Of a DNA stretch of 64,000 nt, positions 17,617 to 27,464 are shown one piece after another; position 1 is the first letter of the stretch, and every line of letters begins with the position of its first letter. The stretch comes from Lysobacter sp. 5GHs7-4 (lineage in GTDB: Bacteria > Pseudomonadota > Gammaproteobacteria > Xanthomonadales > Xanthomonadaceae), in NCBI RefSeq assembly GCF_021284765.1, contig NZ_CP089924.1:310001-374000 (forward strand). Direction: 5' to 3'. Made by a program: the position numbers and the translations under genes. Under the pieces are notes generated by a model. That model was not told where the DNA came from. It was given only the letters and a program-made list of their open reading frames with translations, and ran no database searches.

Positions 17617-18288
17617 CTATCGGCGCGGCGCGCTCCGGCGCAGCGCTCGCCACGTTCGCAGCGCGGCGATGACCGCGATGCCCGCCAGCAAAGCCAGCAT
17701 CACCCCGCGCATCGCGCCGTAGCGCGATTCGGTGCCGATGGTGAAGGCATGCCAGAAGGCCAGGCCGAACACGACCGGCCACAGCAAATGGATCCGTTTC
17801 CAGCGCCTGGCGCCGCGCATCGTCTTCCATCCCGCGAAGACGGTCAGGCATACGAGCCAGAAGGCCGCCGCTCCCAGCGCGATCCTGGAGCGGTAGTACC
17901 CATGCGTGAAGTCCGGCAGCAACAGATCCCAGGCGGGCTGCCCCGTCCTTAGCGAGGCCGCCACGACGAACAGCGCGACATGCGCAAGCACCAACGAAGC
18001 GGTGATGAGGCCCAGCTTGCGGTGCCAGCGCAGGTCGACGACGAACCAGGTCGATAGCGGCGCGACATGCCGCGCCAGCGCCAGCATGCACTGTGCCCAG
18101 AACAGGCAGAACCCAAGCAAGCCGGCCAGCTTCGCGGCGAGGTACCACTGCTGGCCGGGCGGCAAGCCGCCCCAACGCACGTAAGCCATGGGGTCGTTGA
18201 CCGACACCGTCCAGACGATCAAGGGCGCGCAGCACAGCGACAACAGCGCCAGCGCGCGGGCTCGGCTTGCCGGCACGATCGCGCTCAT
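17617..18288 (-). CDS. Ferric-reductase-like haem-binding membrane protein (MsrQ/YedZ-like)
   Basis: The 223-aa protein has about six membrane helices with paired histidines in positions typical of the ferric reductase transmembrane domain (WHRKLG...LAHVALF in the middle helices and LLWPVVFGLAFWHAF later). These His residues would hold two b-type haems. The family carries electrons across the inner membrane, as MsrQ does for MsrP. No MsrP-like partner is nearby. The ATG at 18288 follows GGAGG and overlaps the stop of the rhodanese lipoprotein gene by 4 bp, so the two are probably functional partners. Confidence 0.8.
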   Translation of the reverse strand: MSAIVPASRARALALLSLCCAPLIVWTVSVNDPMAYVRWGGLPPGQQWYLAAKLAGLLGFCLFWAQCMLALARHVAPLSTWFVVDLRWHRKLGLITASLVLAHVALFVVAASLRTGQPAWDLLLPDFTHGYYRSRIALGAAAFWLVCLTVFAGWKTMRGARRWKRIHLLWPVVFGLAFWHAFTIGTESRYGAMRGVMLALLAGIAVIAALRTWRALRRSAPRR

Positions 18289-19313
18289 GGGCGCGCCTCC
18301 CGCGAACCGCCGCCGTGCGTTGACGCGCCATCCGCCTTGCAGGCGGCGGGCGACGTCACGCAGGCGTCGAGCCTGGTCAGCGCCTCGCCCGACGTCAATG
18401 CCTTCGCCCCTGCCGTGGGCAGGCCTTCGGCGATCCAACCCTTGATGCCATAGGGGTTGAGGATCACGGCGTTCCGAATACCCGCATCGCGCAACGACCG
18501 CGCCATCTCGAACCCGCGGAAATCCTTGATGCAGTAGCTCACGACATAGTCCGCGCCGCGCAGCTGGGCGAGCGCGTTTTCGTCCAGCGACCGCAGCTGG
18601 ATGTTCAGCGCGCCGGGGATGTGCGACTCGACGAACTCCTCTGGTTCGCGCACATCGACGAAGCGCACGGTTCTGCCGGCTTTCATCTCCGCCAGGAGCG
18701 TGGCGATCGACAACTCCGGCACCAGCGGCCCCTGCGCCTCCTGACTGGCCAGCGCATGGCAGTCCACGCGCAAGGCGTCGGCGTCGAACGCCGGACCGGG
18801 TTGCGGCGACGATTGCAGTTGCTTGTAGATCTTGTCGAAGAACGCGAGATAACACGCCGGCGCCACCGAATAGCGTCCGTGGCGCTGCTGCAGCTCGCGG
18901 AACGCTTGTTCGATCGCGGGCGATTCCGCGGCGTCGGGCGCGCCCCAATAGTTCACCTCGATATCGCGCACAATCCGCGCCATCCGTGCCAGCGCCGGAT
19001 CGGCCAATCGATAGCGTTGGATCACGGACTGGAACGCGGCGTGATCGCGTTCGCGTCGAAGCGGCGAAGAAGGCACATCGAATGCGACGCCCTCCGGCAG
19101 GGCATGGCCTTGCGGTACCACCACCAGTTCCGCCCCGGGCTCGGCATGGCGGGCCATCAACCAGGCGGTCGCCCATTTGTCCGGGCCCAGGCCATAGTCC
19201 GTCACCACAGGGGCGCGCGGTGGCGTGGACGCGCTGCAACCAGCCAACATCGCGATCGCCAACACCGTTGCCATCGGCCGCAGCCAACCACGATCACGCA
19301 CGCGCTGCCACAT
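18285..19313 (-). CDS. Lipoprotein with ChrB-like and rhodanese domains
   Basis: The 342-aa product has a lipoprotein signal ending in LAGC (Cys26). Residues ~40-190 resemble the chromate-resistance (ChrB C-terminal) domain: a DKWATAWLMARH segment, then GVAFDVP, and DPALARMARIVRDIE. Residues ~215-310 form a rhodanese domain (FVDVREPEEFVESHIPGALN) with a possible active-site Cys261 in SYCIKDFRG. Rhodaneses carry sulfur or sense redox state on that Cys. It is the first gene of the tightly packed minus-strand block and overlaps the haem membrane protein gene by 4 bp. The ChrB resemblance is from memory and should be treated as moderate. Confidence 0.7.
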   Translation of the reverse strand: MWQRVRDRGWLRPMATVLAIAMLAGCSASTPPRAPVVTDYGLGPDKWATAWLMARHAEPGAELVVVPQGHALPEGVAFDVPSSPLRRERDHAAFQSVIQRYRLADPALARMARIVRDIEVNYWGAPDAAESPAIEQAFRELQQRHGRYSVAPACYLAFFDKIYKQLQSSPQPGPAFDADALRVDCHALASQEAQGPLVPELSIATLLAEMKAGRTVRFVDVREPEEFVESHIPGALNIQLRSLDENALAQLRGADYVVSYCIKDFRGFEMARSLRDAGIRNAVILNPYGIKGWIAEGLPTAGAKALTSGEALTRLDACVTSPAACKADGASTHGGGSREARP

Positions 19314-19649
19314 CCTGTGTCGCCCCTGTTTCAGCCATCGTCCAGACCGCCGAGATGAATCGCTCGCGCGCACGAAGCGCCCGAGCAGGCCGATCCATCT
19401 GCACGGCAAATGTCGGCCTGAGTCCCCTACCACCGCGAACGGTATCACAGACGAATTCGCGCAATGAGACGCGAGCGTGGCGGTCCGTGCCGGCCTGCCG
19501 TCTATCTACAGCAGGCGGCGGTGTCGTGCACCGGAAATCGGGCACCGTTGCGCCAGCCCGGTTGGCCTTCCGGCAGGACGGTGCGGGGCATGGGTAGCGA
19601 GTTTGGCCGCTGTCGCCCGGTGGGCATCGCGCGCTAGAGCCGGGCGGCG
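19314..19649. other. Intergenic region upstream of the Rhs operon
   Basis: These 336 bp separate the first gene of the Rhs block from the end of the serine hydrolase gene. No convincing reading frame was seen. The promoter of the whole minus-strand operon should lie close to 19314-19450, but no clear -35/-10 pair was identified. Confidence 0.4.
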
Positions 19650-20765
19650 TCAGCGCACGGGGGCTGGCGTCAGGTAGAACTCGGCGATCTTGGGCACGAA
19701 GCGCTGCGGATTCGCGCCGGCCAGATTGGTCAGCACGATCACCGCCAGGTCCTGGTCGGGATAGACCACGAAGGCCGCGCGCGCGCCGCCGATGCCCGCC
19801 ACCCGGCGCGTGGGCGCGGTTTGCAGCACCGGCCAACCCAGGCCCCAGTCGCCGGCGGCGCCATCGTTCAAGCGGCCCGGCGTCCACATGGCGCGCAGCG
19901 CGTCCGTTCCGATCAAACGCCCGTCGGACAATGCGATCAGCCAGCGCGACAGTTCCTCGGCCGTGGTCTGGATGCCGCCTCCCGCCCACAGGCTGTACGG
20001 GATGTCGTAAGCCCAATGCGACAAACGCGTGGTTTCGCCGTCCGCCAGCGGTTGGCGCGGCGAGTAGGCGTAGACGGTGGCCGCGCCGGGGATCAGGTCG
20101 TAGCTGTCGCCGAAGGTCGTGGTGGGCATGCCCGCCACGGCGAACTGGCGTTCGGCCAGGTAGCGCTCATACGTGCCACCGGTTTGTTCGGCGACGATCT
20201 TCGCCAGCAGGCCGTAGTTGGTCTGGTTGTAGGCGAACGTCTCGCCCGGCGCCGCGCCCATCGGCAGCGTCTGGACCGTCTTCCAGGCGTCCGCCTCGCT
20301 GCCGCCTATCATCGAGCCGCTGGCTTCGACGATATCGGGCAGCCCCGAGGTGTGCGTGAGCAGCTGGCGCACGCGGACGCTTTGCCAGGCCGTGGGCAAG
20401 CCTGTCAGATAGCGCGACACCGGCGCGTCCAGGTCCACGCGCCCGGCCTGCGCCAGCTGCATCATCGCCACGCCGGTGAAGGGTTTGGTCGCCGAGTTGA
20501 GCGGGAACCGGGTCTTGGCCGTGACCGGCACGCGGTTCTCGACATTGGCCCAGCCGTAGCTTTCGCTGAGCACGACGCGGCCGCCTTGAATCACCGCCAC
20601 CTGCAGTCCGGGGATGCGCTGCTCCTGCTGGGCCTGCCGCACGAACTGCCGCGCGCGCGCGTTGGCTTGCTGCAGGGCCGGCGAATCCGCGGCGGCGCAA
20701 GGCAGCGCGATCGACGCGGCCAACACGAACGTGGCGATCGGGTACCGGAACTTCGCCCACTGCAT
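19650..20765 (-). CDS. Exported serine hydrolase of the beta-lactamase/penicillin-binding fold (class C type)
   Basis: The 371-aa protein has a signal peptide (about residues 1-26, ending PCAAA). It carries the SxxK motif as S91-A-T-K94 (NSATKPF) and a second-motif Tyr in AYNQTNYGLL. A late GIGGARAAF segment sits where the KTG-like third motif would be. This family includes esterases, D-aminopeptidases and AmpC-like enzymes; true beta-lactamase activity cannot be inferred. The ATG at 20765 is preceded by GGGGG. It stands alone, divergent from the iron permease-like gene. Confidence 0.85.
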   Translation of the reverse strand: MQWAKFRYPIATFVLAASIALPCAAADSPALQQANARARQFVRQAQQEQRIPGLQVAVIQGGRVVLSESYGWANVENRVPVTAKTRFPLNSATKPFTGVAMMQLAQAGRVDLDAPVSRYLTGLPTAWQSVRVRQLLTHTSGLPDIVEASGSMIGGSEADAWKTVQTLPMGAAPGETFAYNQTNYGLLAKIVAEQTGGTYERYLAERQFAVAGMPTTTFGDSYDLIPGAATVYAYSPRQPLADGETTRLSHWAYDIPYSLWAGGGIQTTAEELSRWLIALSDGRLIGTDALRAMWTPGRLNDGAAGDWGLGWPVLQTAPTRRVAGIGGARAAFVVYPDQDLAVIVLTNLAGANPQRFVPKIAEFYLTPAPVR

Positions 20766-20955
20766 GCAACCCCCAAGAATGAATGACCGTGCCGCGCGTC
20801 CTCGACGCAGGCGGTGCGTCGATCCGGCGATGCCCGGATCGGATGCGCCCTTGTGATGCCGCAGGCCGCGACAAGGTTTAGCGGCGCCGCCGCCGTGCAC
20901 TCCGGCTCTACGCGCGCGTGGCCACCATGGCCGTCCCGCCACGATGGAATCGGTC

Positions 20956-21378
20956 ATGAGCCTGCAAGCCGGATTCACCCGCCTGGCCAAAGCGGCCGCG
21001 CGCTTCACCGGGCGGCCGCTGTGTTTCGCCCTCGCCGCCGGACTGGTGCTGTTGTGGCTGGTCAGCGGCCCCATGTTCGGTTTCAGCGACACCTGGCAGC
21101 TGGTGATCAACACCGGCACCACCATCATCACTTTCCTGATGGTGTTCCTGATCCAGAACACCCAGAACCGCGATACCGAGGCGATGCAGATCAAGCTGGA
21201 CGAGTTGATCCGCGCGACCATGGAGGCCCACAACGCCTTGCTGGATCTGGAGGAAATGGACGAAACGGCGCTGGACCGCTACCGCAGCCGCTACCAGGCG
21301 CTGGCCAAGGTCGCGCGCGAGGGCGGCGAAAGCGACGAACTGGAAGGCCGGGCCGCCGCGCCCGGTCCCGATCTGTAG
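20956..21378 (+). CDS. Low-affinity iron permease family membrane protein
   Basis: The 140-aa product has two membrane helices separated by the segment FSDTWQLVINTGTTIITF and followed by FLIQNTQNRDTEAMQ, the signature of the low-affinity iron permease family. A charged helical tail follows (IKLDELIRA onward). Transport by bacterial members is not firmly proven. An ATG at 20944 would add four residues; 20956 was preferred because GGA lies 7 bp ahead and it matches the usual family start. Confidence 0.8.
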   Translation: MSLQAGFTRLAKAAARFTGRPLCFALAAGLVLLWLVSGPMFGFSDTWQLVINTGTTIITFLMVFLIQNTQNRDTEAMQIKLDELIRATMEAHNALLDLEEMDETALDRYRSRYQALAKVAREGGESDELEGRAAAPGPDL

Positions 21379-21521
21379 CCGCCCCCGCGATCGCGGGCGA
21401 ACTCGGCTTCGCGGCGCCCACGGTCATCGACCTGCGCCCGTCCACTGCCCTCGGTCACATTCTTCCGCCTGCCCCAGTCTGTCATCCTGAAGGCGCATCG
21501 CCTTAGGACTAAGAGGGATCC

Positions 21522-23039
21522 ATGGGTATCACCCGCATTCTGTCGGCCGCGCTCGCGGCCGCCCTGCTGTTGGCCGGCTGCGGCCAGGCGCCGACGGCGA
21601 AAGACGCCAAGCCGGCCAACGCCGGCCAGCGCATGTACGGCCAGATCGCGTTCCGGCCCTGCTCGCTGGCCAGCCCGTTCGCCAGCGCCAGCATCGCCGC
21701 GCAATGCGCGCGCTATGCAGTGCCCGAGAACCCCGACCAGCCCAAGGGGCGCCAGGTCGAGCTCAACATCGCGTGGCTGCCGGCGACCGACGAATCCGAC
21801 ATCGCCGCCGACCCGGTGTTCTTCCTGGCCGGCGGTCCCGGCCAGGCCGCGACCGAAGTCTGGCCGACCCTGGACGCGGCCTTCCGCGAGGTACGCAAGC
21901 ACCGCCACATCGTGCTGATCGACCAGCGCGGCACTGGCAAGTCCAATCCGCTGATCTGCCGCAACGCGCAGGGCGACAGCGCGGTGATGGAGGACGGCGA
22001 CGGCGGCATCGAGGCGGCGGTGAAGTTCGCCGGCGAATGCGCGGCCAAGCTGAAAGCCGACCCGCGCTACTACACCACCACCGACGCGGTGCGCGACCTG
22101 GACCGTGTGCGCGCGGCGTTGGGCGCGGCCAAGATCGACGTGGTCGGCGGCTCTTACGGCACCCGCGTGGCGCAGCAGTACGCGATGCGCTATCCGGCGC
22201 ACACCCGCGCGGTGGTGATCGACGGCGTGGTGCCCAACGAGCTGGTGCTGGGCTCCGAACACGCGCGCAACCTGGACGCGTCGCTGGCGCTGCAGTTCGA
22301 GCAGTGCCGCAAGACGCCGGCCTGCCGCCAGCGTTTCGGCGACGATCCGCGCGCGCAGCTGCGCGAGCTGATGGCGCGGCTGAAGGCGCAGCCGGTCGAG
22401 GTCGAGTACCGCGATCCGACCACCGGCGAACTCAAGCGCGACCAAGCCACCGCCGGCGCGGTCGCGGGGCTCACCCGCATGTTCGCCTACGCGCCGGAAG
22501 CCGCCGCGTTGCTGCCGCTGGTGCTCAACGAGGCCGACCAGGGCCGCTACGCGCCGCTGATGTCGCTGACGCAGATGATCCAGGGCCAGGTCAGCGAACA
22601 GATCATGCACGGCATGCAGCTGTCGGTGATCTGCGCCGAGGACGCGGACCTGCTGAAGGACGATCCCGCCGACGCCGACACCGTGATGGGCAGCGACCTG
22701 TCCACGGTGCTGGTCGCGCAGTGCAAGGCCTGGCCGACCGGCAAGCGCCCGGCGGATTTCCACGCGCCGTTCAAGTCGAACCTGCCGACGCTGCTGCTGT
22801 CGGGCGAGTTCGATCCGGTCACGCCGCCGCGTTACGGCGAGCAGGTGCTCAAGGGCTTGCCCAACGGCCGCCACCTGGTGCTGCGCGGTCAGGGCCACGG
22901 CAGCTTCGCGGCCGGCTGCATGCCCAAGCTGCTGAGCCAGTTCCTGGAAAACGCCGACGCCAAGCAGCTCGACGCCAAATGCCTGGGCACGCTGGACTAC
23001 GTGCCGCCGTTCGTTTCGTTCAACGGGTGGGAACCGTAA
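21522..23039 (+). CDS. Alpha/beta hydrolase lipoprotein (S33/TAP-like peptidase)
   Basis: The 505-aa product has a lipoprotein signal ending in LLAGC (Cys20). The alpha/beta hydrolase fold shows an oxyanion segment FFLAGGPGQAA, the DQRGTGKS loop, and a nucleophile elbow GGSYGTR (Ser about residue 210). The acid is in GEFDPVTPPRYG and the His in RGQGHGSF near the end, with a TAP-like C-terminal half. Enzymes of this type cleave N-terminal residues or short peptides in the envelope. It lies upstream of the NatAB-like exporter genes with an 87-bp gap. Confidence 0.85.
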   Translation: MGITRILSAALAAALLLAGCGQAPTAKDAKPANAGQRMYGQIAFRPCSLASPFASASIAAQCARYAVPENPDQPKGRQVELNIAWLPATDESDIAADPVFFLAGGPGQAATEVWPTLDAAFREVRKHRHIVLIDQRGTGKSNPLICRNAQGDSAVMEDGDGGIEAAVKFAGECAAKLKADPRYYTTTDAVRDLDRVRAALGAAKIDVVGGSYGTRVAQQYAMRYPAHTRAVVIDGVVPNELVLGSEHARNLDASLALQFEQCRKTPACRQRFGDDPRAQLRELMARLKAQPVEVEYRDPTTGELKRDQATAGAVAGLTRMFAYAPEAAALLPLVLNEADQGRYAPLMSLTQMIQGQVSEQIMHGMQLSVICAEDADLLKDDPADADTVMGSDLSTVLVAQCKAWPTGKRPADFHAPFKSNLPTLLLSGEFDPVTPPRYGEQVLKGLPNGRHLVLRGQGHGSFAAGCMPKLLSQFLENADAKQLDAKCLGTLDYVPPFVSFNGWEP

Positions 23040-23126
23040 GCGCCGCGGTTCGGGCCGTGTACCGGGCCCGATCCCGCCACCGCTCCGCCGTTCCCGAATC
23101 CCACATCACGCATTCCGTGGAAAGCC

Positions 23127-23869
<743 letters not shown>

Positions 23870-23873
<4 letters not shown>

Positions 23874-25057
23874 AGACGTCATGGTTTTCCGCCACGATGG
23901 CGGTGGTGCGCAAGGAGCTGCGCGACATCGGCCGCGACCGCCGCACCTTGGCGCTGGCCCTGCTGCTGGGCCCGCTGCTGTATCCGGTGCTGATGCTGGG
24001 CATGGGCTCGCTGGCCGAGAAGCGCGCCAAGACCCAGCTCGACAAGACCCTGGAGGTGCCGGTGGTAGGCGCCGAACGCGCGCCCAACCTGATCGCCTTC
24101 CTGGCCACGCGCGGCATCGTCGCGACCAAGCCGCCGGCCGACCTGGACCAGGCGATCGCGCGCCAGGACGTGGACGTGGCGCTGCAGATCGGCGCCGACT
24201 ACGGCAAGCAATGGAAGGACGGCCAGCCGGCGTTGGTGGAGATCGTGCAGGACAGCACGCGCCGCGACGCCGAGATCCCCAGCGCGCGTTTGCGCAACGC
24301 GCTGGAGAACTACAGCCAGCAGGTCGGCGCGCTGCGCCTGCTTGCGCGCGGCCTGTCGCCGACGGTCGCGCGGCCGGTCAACGTGGGCATGCGCGATCTG
24401 GCCACACCGGAAGCCAAGCGCGGCCTGATGCTGTCGTTCATGCTGCCCTACCTGCTGATCTTCTCGTCCTTCATCGGCGGCGCGGCGCTGATCCTGGACG
24501 CGACCGCGGGCGAACGCGAGCGCCAGTCCCTGGAACCCTTGCTGGCCACGCCGGCCTCGCGCGGCTCCATCGTCAGCGGCAAGATCGCCGCGGCCTGCAT
24601 CCTGGGCTTCACCTCGCTGCTGCTGACCTTGCTGGCGTTCAAGCTCAGCGCGCAGATGGGCACCGGCAGCATGCGCATGCTGGACGTGAGCTTCATGGCG
24701 ATCGGCAAGATGCTGCTGATCCTGCTGCCGATGCTGTTCATCGGCACCGCGCTGCTGACCTACCTGGCCGCCGGCGCCAAGAGCATCAAGGAAGCGCAGA
24801 GCCACATGACCTGGCTGATGCTGATGCCGATGGTGCCGACGGTGATCTTGATGGTGAACCCGCTCAAGACCCAGCTGTGGCAGTTCGCGGTGCCGTTCCT
24901 GGCGCAGAACCAGTTGCTGCTGAAAGTGATCCGCGGCGAGTTCATCAGCCCGCAGGTGTGGATGGTGTACCTGGCCGCGGGTTCGGCGCTGGCGGGGTTG
25001 CTGTGGTTCGCGGCGGTGCGGCGTTACCACAACGAGCGTTTGGCGATTTCCGGCTGA
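23870..25057 (+). CDS. ABC-2 type permease (NatB-like)
   Basis: The 395-aa protein has one N-terminal membrane helix (LALALLLGPLLYPVLMLG, about residues 27-45). A ~150-aa extracytoplasmic domain follows, then five helices from about residue 185 to the end. The ATAGERERQSLEPLLATP motif is a hallmark of NatB/YhaP-type permeases. Its start overlaps the ATPase stop by 4 bp. An intrinsic terminator follows the stop. Confidence 0.88.
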
Positions 25058-25084
25058 GGCAGCGTCGTTTCGCGAGGAAAAAAG

Positions 25085-25109
25085 AGCCCGGCGATGCCGG
25101 GCTTTTTTT
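25085..25109 (+). terminator. Rho-independent terminator after the NatAB-like operon
   Basis: A stem AGCCCGGC / GCCGGGCT with a GAT loop is followed by seven T, 28 bp past the permease stop. Confidence 0.9.
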
Positions 25110-25112
25110 GCC

Positions 25113-25196
25113 GTAGGGTGCGGTGCAAACCGCACCATCGCCATGCCACGCAGTCGCGCGCCGATGCGGTTCGCCTGCGGCTCACCGCATCCTACG
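25113..25196. repeat. Dispersed ~85-bp palindromic repeat, copy 2
   Basis: It starts with GTAGGGTGCGGT and ends with CACCGCATCCTAC, the clearest inverted ends of the family, with the shared GCGGTTCGCCTGCGG core. It follows the terminator of the NatAB-like operon directly. Confidence 0.75.
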
Positions 25197-25302
25197 GGCG
25201 GTTTTCGGATGAATCATTGTTCGTCAGTAGTCGGATCACGCGCTGAAGTCACTGGATCCCCGCTTTCGCGGGGATGACGGCAAAAGAAGCCGCACCGCTT
25301 AT

Positions 25303-25768
<466 letters not shown>

Positions 25769-25879
25769 AAGAGCACAGCATCGGTTTCTGAAGGGCAATC
25801 AGAATCGGACAGGCGCGATCGCTGGAGTTCGCGGTCGCGGCTTATGACCGAAGGAAATCCCTGTGGGACGCCGCTCCTA

Positions 25880-26044
25880 CAGAAAGCGCCCGCAAGAGAA
25901 AGGGAGCCGCATTGCGCGGCAGGCAGAGGCCGTTGACCTTCGTGCCAAGCAAGCAGAGGCGCAGGGTGCGGTGATACTGCCAATATCGCCCCACCGCGAT
26001 GCTCCGCGCGCTGCGGTGCGCCTTCGGCTCCCCGCATCCTACGG
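25880..26044. repeat. Decayed fragment of the large repeat plus palindromic repeat copy 3
   Basis: From about 25880 the text resembles the middle of the large element (CGCAAGAGAAAGGGAGCCGCA, then GACCTTCG) with many changes. From 25961 to 26044 a third copy of the ~85-bp palindromic repeat follows, ending GCATCCTACGG. The stretch from 25769 to 25880 also holds a diverged GGGAGCGGCG-type palindrome (CTGTGGGACGCCGCTCCTACAG). Confidence 0.5.
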
Positions 26045-26079
26045 TTGGCCCATGCCCTTGCGTCCATCTTCAATCGCGC

Positions 26080-26112
26080 AAAAAAACAACGCCCGGCCGT
26101 AGCCGGGCGTTG
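26080..26112 (-). terminator. Rho-independent terminator of the TonB-C lipoprotein gene
   Basis: The stem AACGCCCGGC / GCCGGGCGTT lies past the gene's stop, and on the minus strand it is followed by a run of seven T (the A-run at 26080-26086 on the plus strand). Confidence 0.85.
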
Positions 26113-26164
26113 CGGGTACTGCAGGCGGGTCCCCTGTGCGCAAGCGCACTCCCGCCGTTGTCGC

Positions 26165-27208
26165 TTAACCGCCCGGGTTGAACCCGATCGTGCGGCGGGT
26201 CGTGACCGGTGCGCCCACCGGCTGGAACCGCCACTTGCGAACCGCGTTGACCGCCTCGCGGTCGAAGATGCGCGCCGGGTTGGAGCGCACCACGCGAGCG
26301 GCCGTGACCGAGCCGTCGGTGCCGACGGTGAACTCCACCTGCACCTCGCCCGACTGACCCGCGCGCAGCGCTTCTGGCGGATAGCGCGGCGCCGGCGTGG
26401 ACACCGCGCGCAGGTCGGCGCCGGCGGAAGGCGTGGACGCGGCGGCGGCGGTCTGGCGGGCTTCGGCGGCACGCGCATCGGCCGCGCGTTGCTCGGCCGC
26501 ACGCTGATCGGCGGCGCGCTGGTCGGCGGCACGCTGATCGGCTTCGCGGCTCGCCGCGGCTTGACGCTCGGCGGCCTGCGAGGCGGCCAGCTGGGTCGCG
26601 GCTTGCCGCTGCTGCGCTTCCTGCTGGGCCAGACGCTGCTTCTCGAGTTCGGCCTGCTTCTTGGCCTGCTCTTCGGCGGTCAGCACCTGCTGTTCGGCCC
26701 GCTTGGCCACTTCCTGCTGCTTGGCGGTGATGCTGGCCTTCAGGCGCGCGAGCGCCGGATGCTGCGCATCGGCCTTTTCCAGCAGCGCGGCCAGGCGCTG
26801 CGCCTCGGCGAAGTCCTCGCGGCCGACGCTCTGCTCGGTGGCGATGACGGTCATCGGCAGCAGGTCGGTAAGGGCGCTGGAGACGGCGGCGTCGGCCGGC
26901 GCCTTGTCGCGCAGTGCGAGGTAGTACTCCACCGCATTGTCTTCCACCGGTGCGTACAGACGGTTTTCCGCGTATGCCTTGCGGGCCGCTTCGCGCAGCT
27001 GGTCGACGGTCAAGGCCGAGACCTTGGCCGATACCGCGGTTTCCGGTGTGACCGCCGGGGCCGTGGTGGCCGCGGAGGTGGCCGCCGCATCCTGGGCGGG
27101 TTGATCTTTTCCGCACGCCGCCAGTGCGCAGGCCAGGGCCAGCGCGATGGTCGCATGCGATACGACGGACAGCCGGCTTGAACGCCGGTCGTTGTGGTTC
27201 ACAGTCAT
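26165..27208 (-). CDS. Lipoprotein with TonB C-terminal domain
   Basis: The 347-aa product has a lipoprotein signal ending in LAAC (Cys32, then Gly), so lipidation with outer-membrane sorting is expected. Residues ~60-165 are helical. Residues ~165-265 form a long Gln/Ala/Arg-rich charged helix with repeated ADQRA units, as in TolA-like linkers. Residues ~275-345 are a TonB C-terminal domain (PRYPPEALRAGQSGEVQVEFTV and VRKWRFQP). The usual TonB membrane helix is replaced by the lipid anchor. The ATG at 27208 follows GGGGAG. It is not linked to exbB or exbD. Confidence 0.85.
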   Translation of the reverse strand: MTVNHNDRRSSRLSVVSHATIALALACALAACGKDQPAQDAAATSAATTAPAVTPETAVSAKVSALTVDQLREAARKAYAENRLYAPVEDNAVEYYLALRDKAPADAAVSSALTDLLPMTVIATEQSVGREDFAEAQRLAALLEKADAQHPALARLKASITAKQQEVAKRAEQQVLTAEEQAKKQAELEKQRLAQQEAQQRQAATQLAASQAAERQAAASREADQRAADQRAADQRAAEQRAADARAAEARQTAAAASTPSAGADLRAVSTPAPRYPPEALRAGQSGEVQVEFTVGTDGSVTAARVVRSNPARIFDREAVNAVRKWRFQPVGAPVTTRRTIGFNPGG

Positions 27209-27464
27209 TGGCAAAACTCCCCTGAAGTGCGCCGTAGCGAGCACACGCCGGATAGGACGCGCTAGCGAGCCGCGTTTGTCAAGCGGGCGGCGACCCGAAT
27301 CGGGCTTAGCCGGGCATGAATCGGGAATTGTGACCGATCCGAGACACCAGGGTTCCGCGGGCCGCCGATTCAGGTCGGCGAGCGGGCCGCGCGGCCAAAG
27401 TCCGCAACGTCGGCGGGCCGGCGGCGGGGGCGCGACGGGCGCGGTCGGGCGACGCCAGGGCGGT

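Noticed and set aside
19650..20765. An antibiotic-resistance beta-lactamase
   Set aside because: The SxxK fold is shared with esterases and peptidases and the third motif is not a clear KTG, so resistance cannot be claimed.
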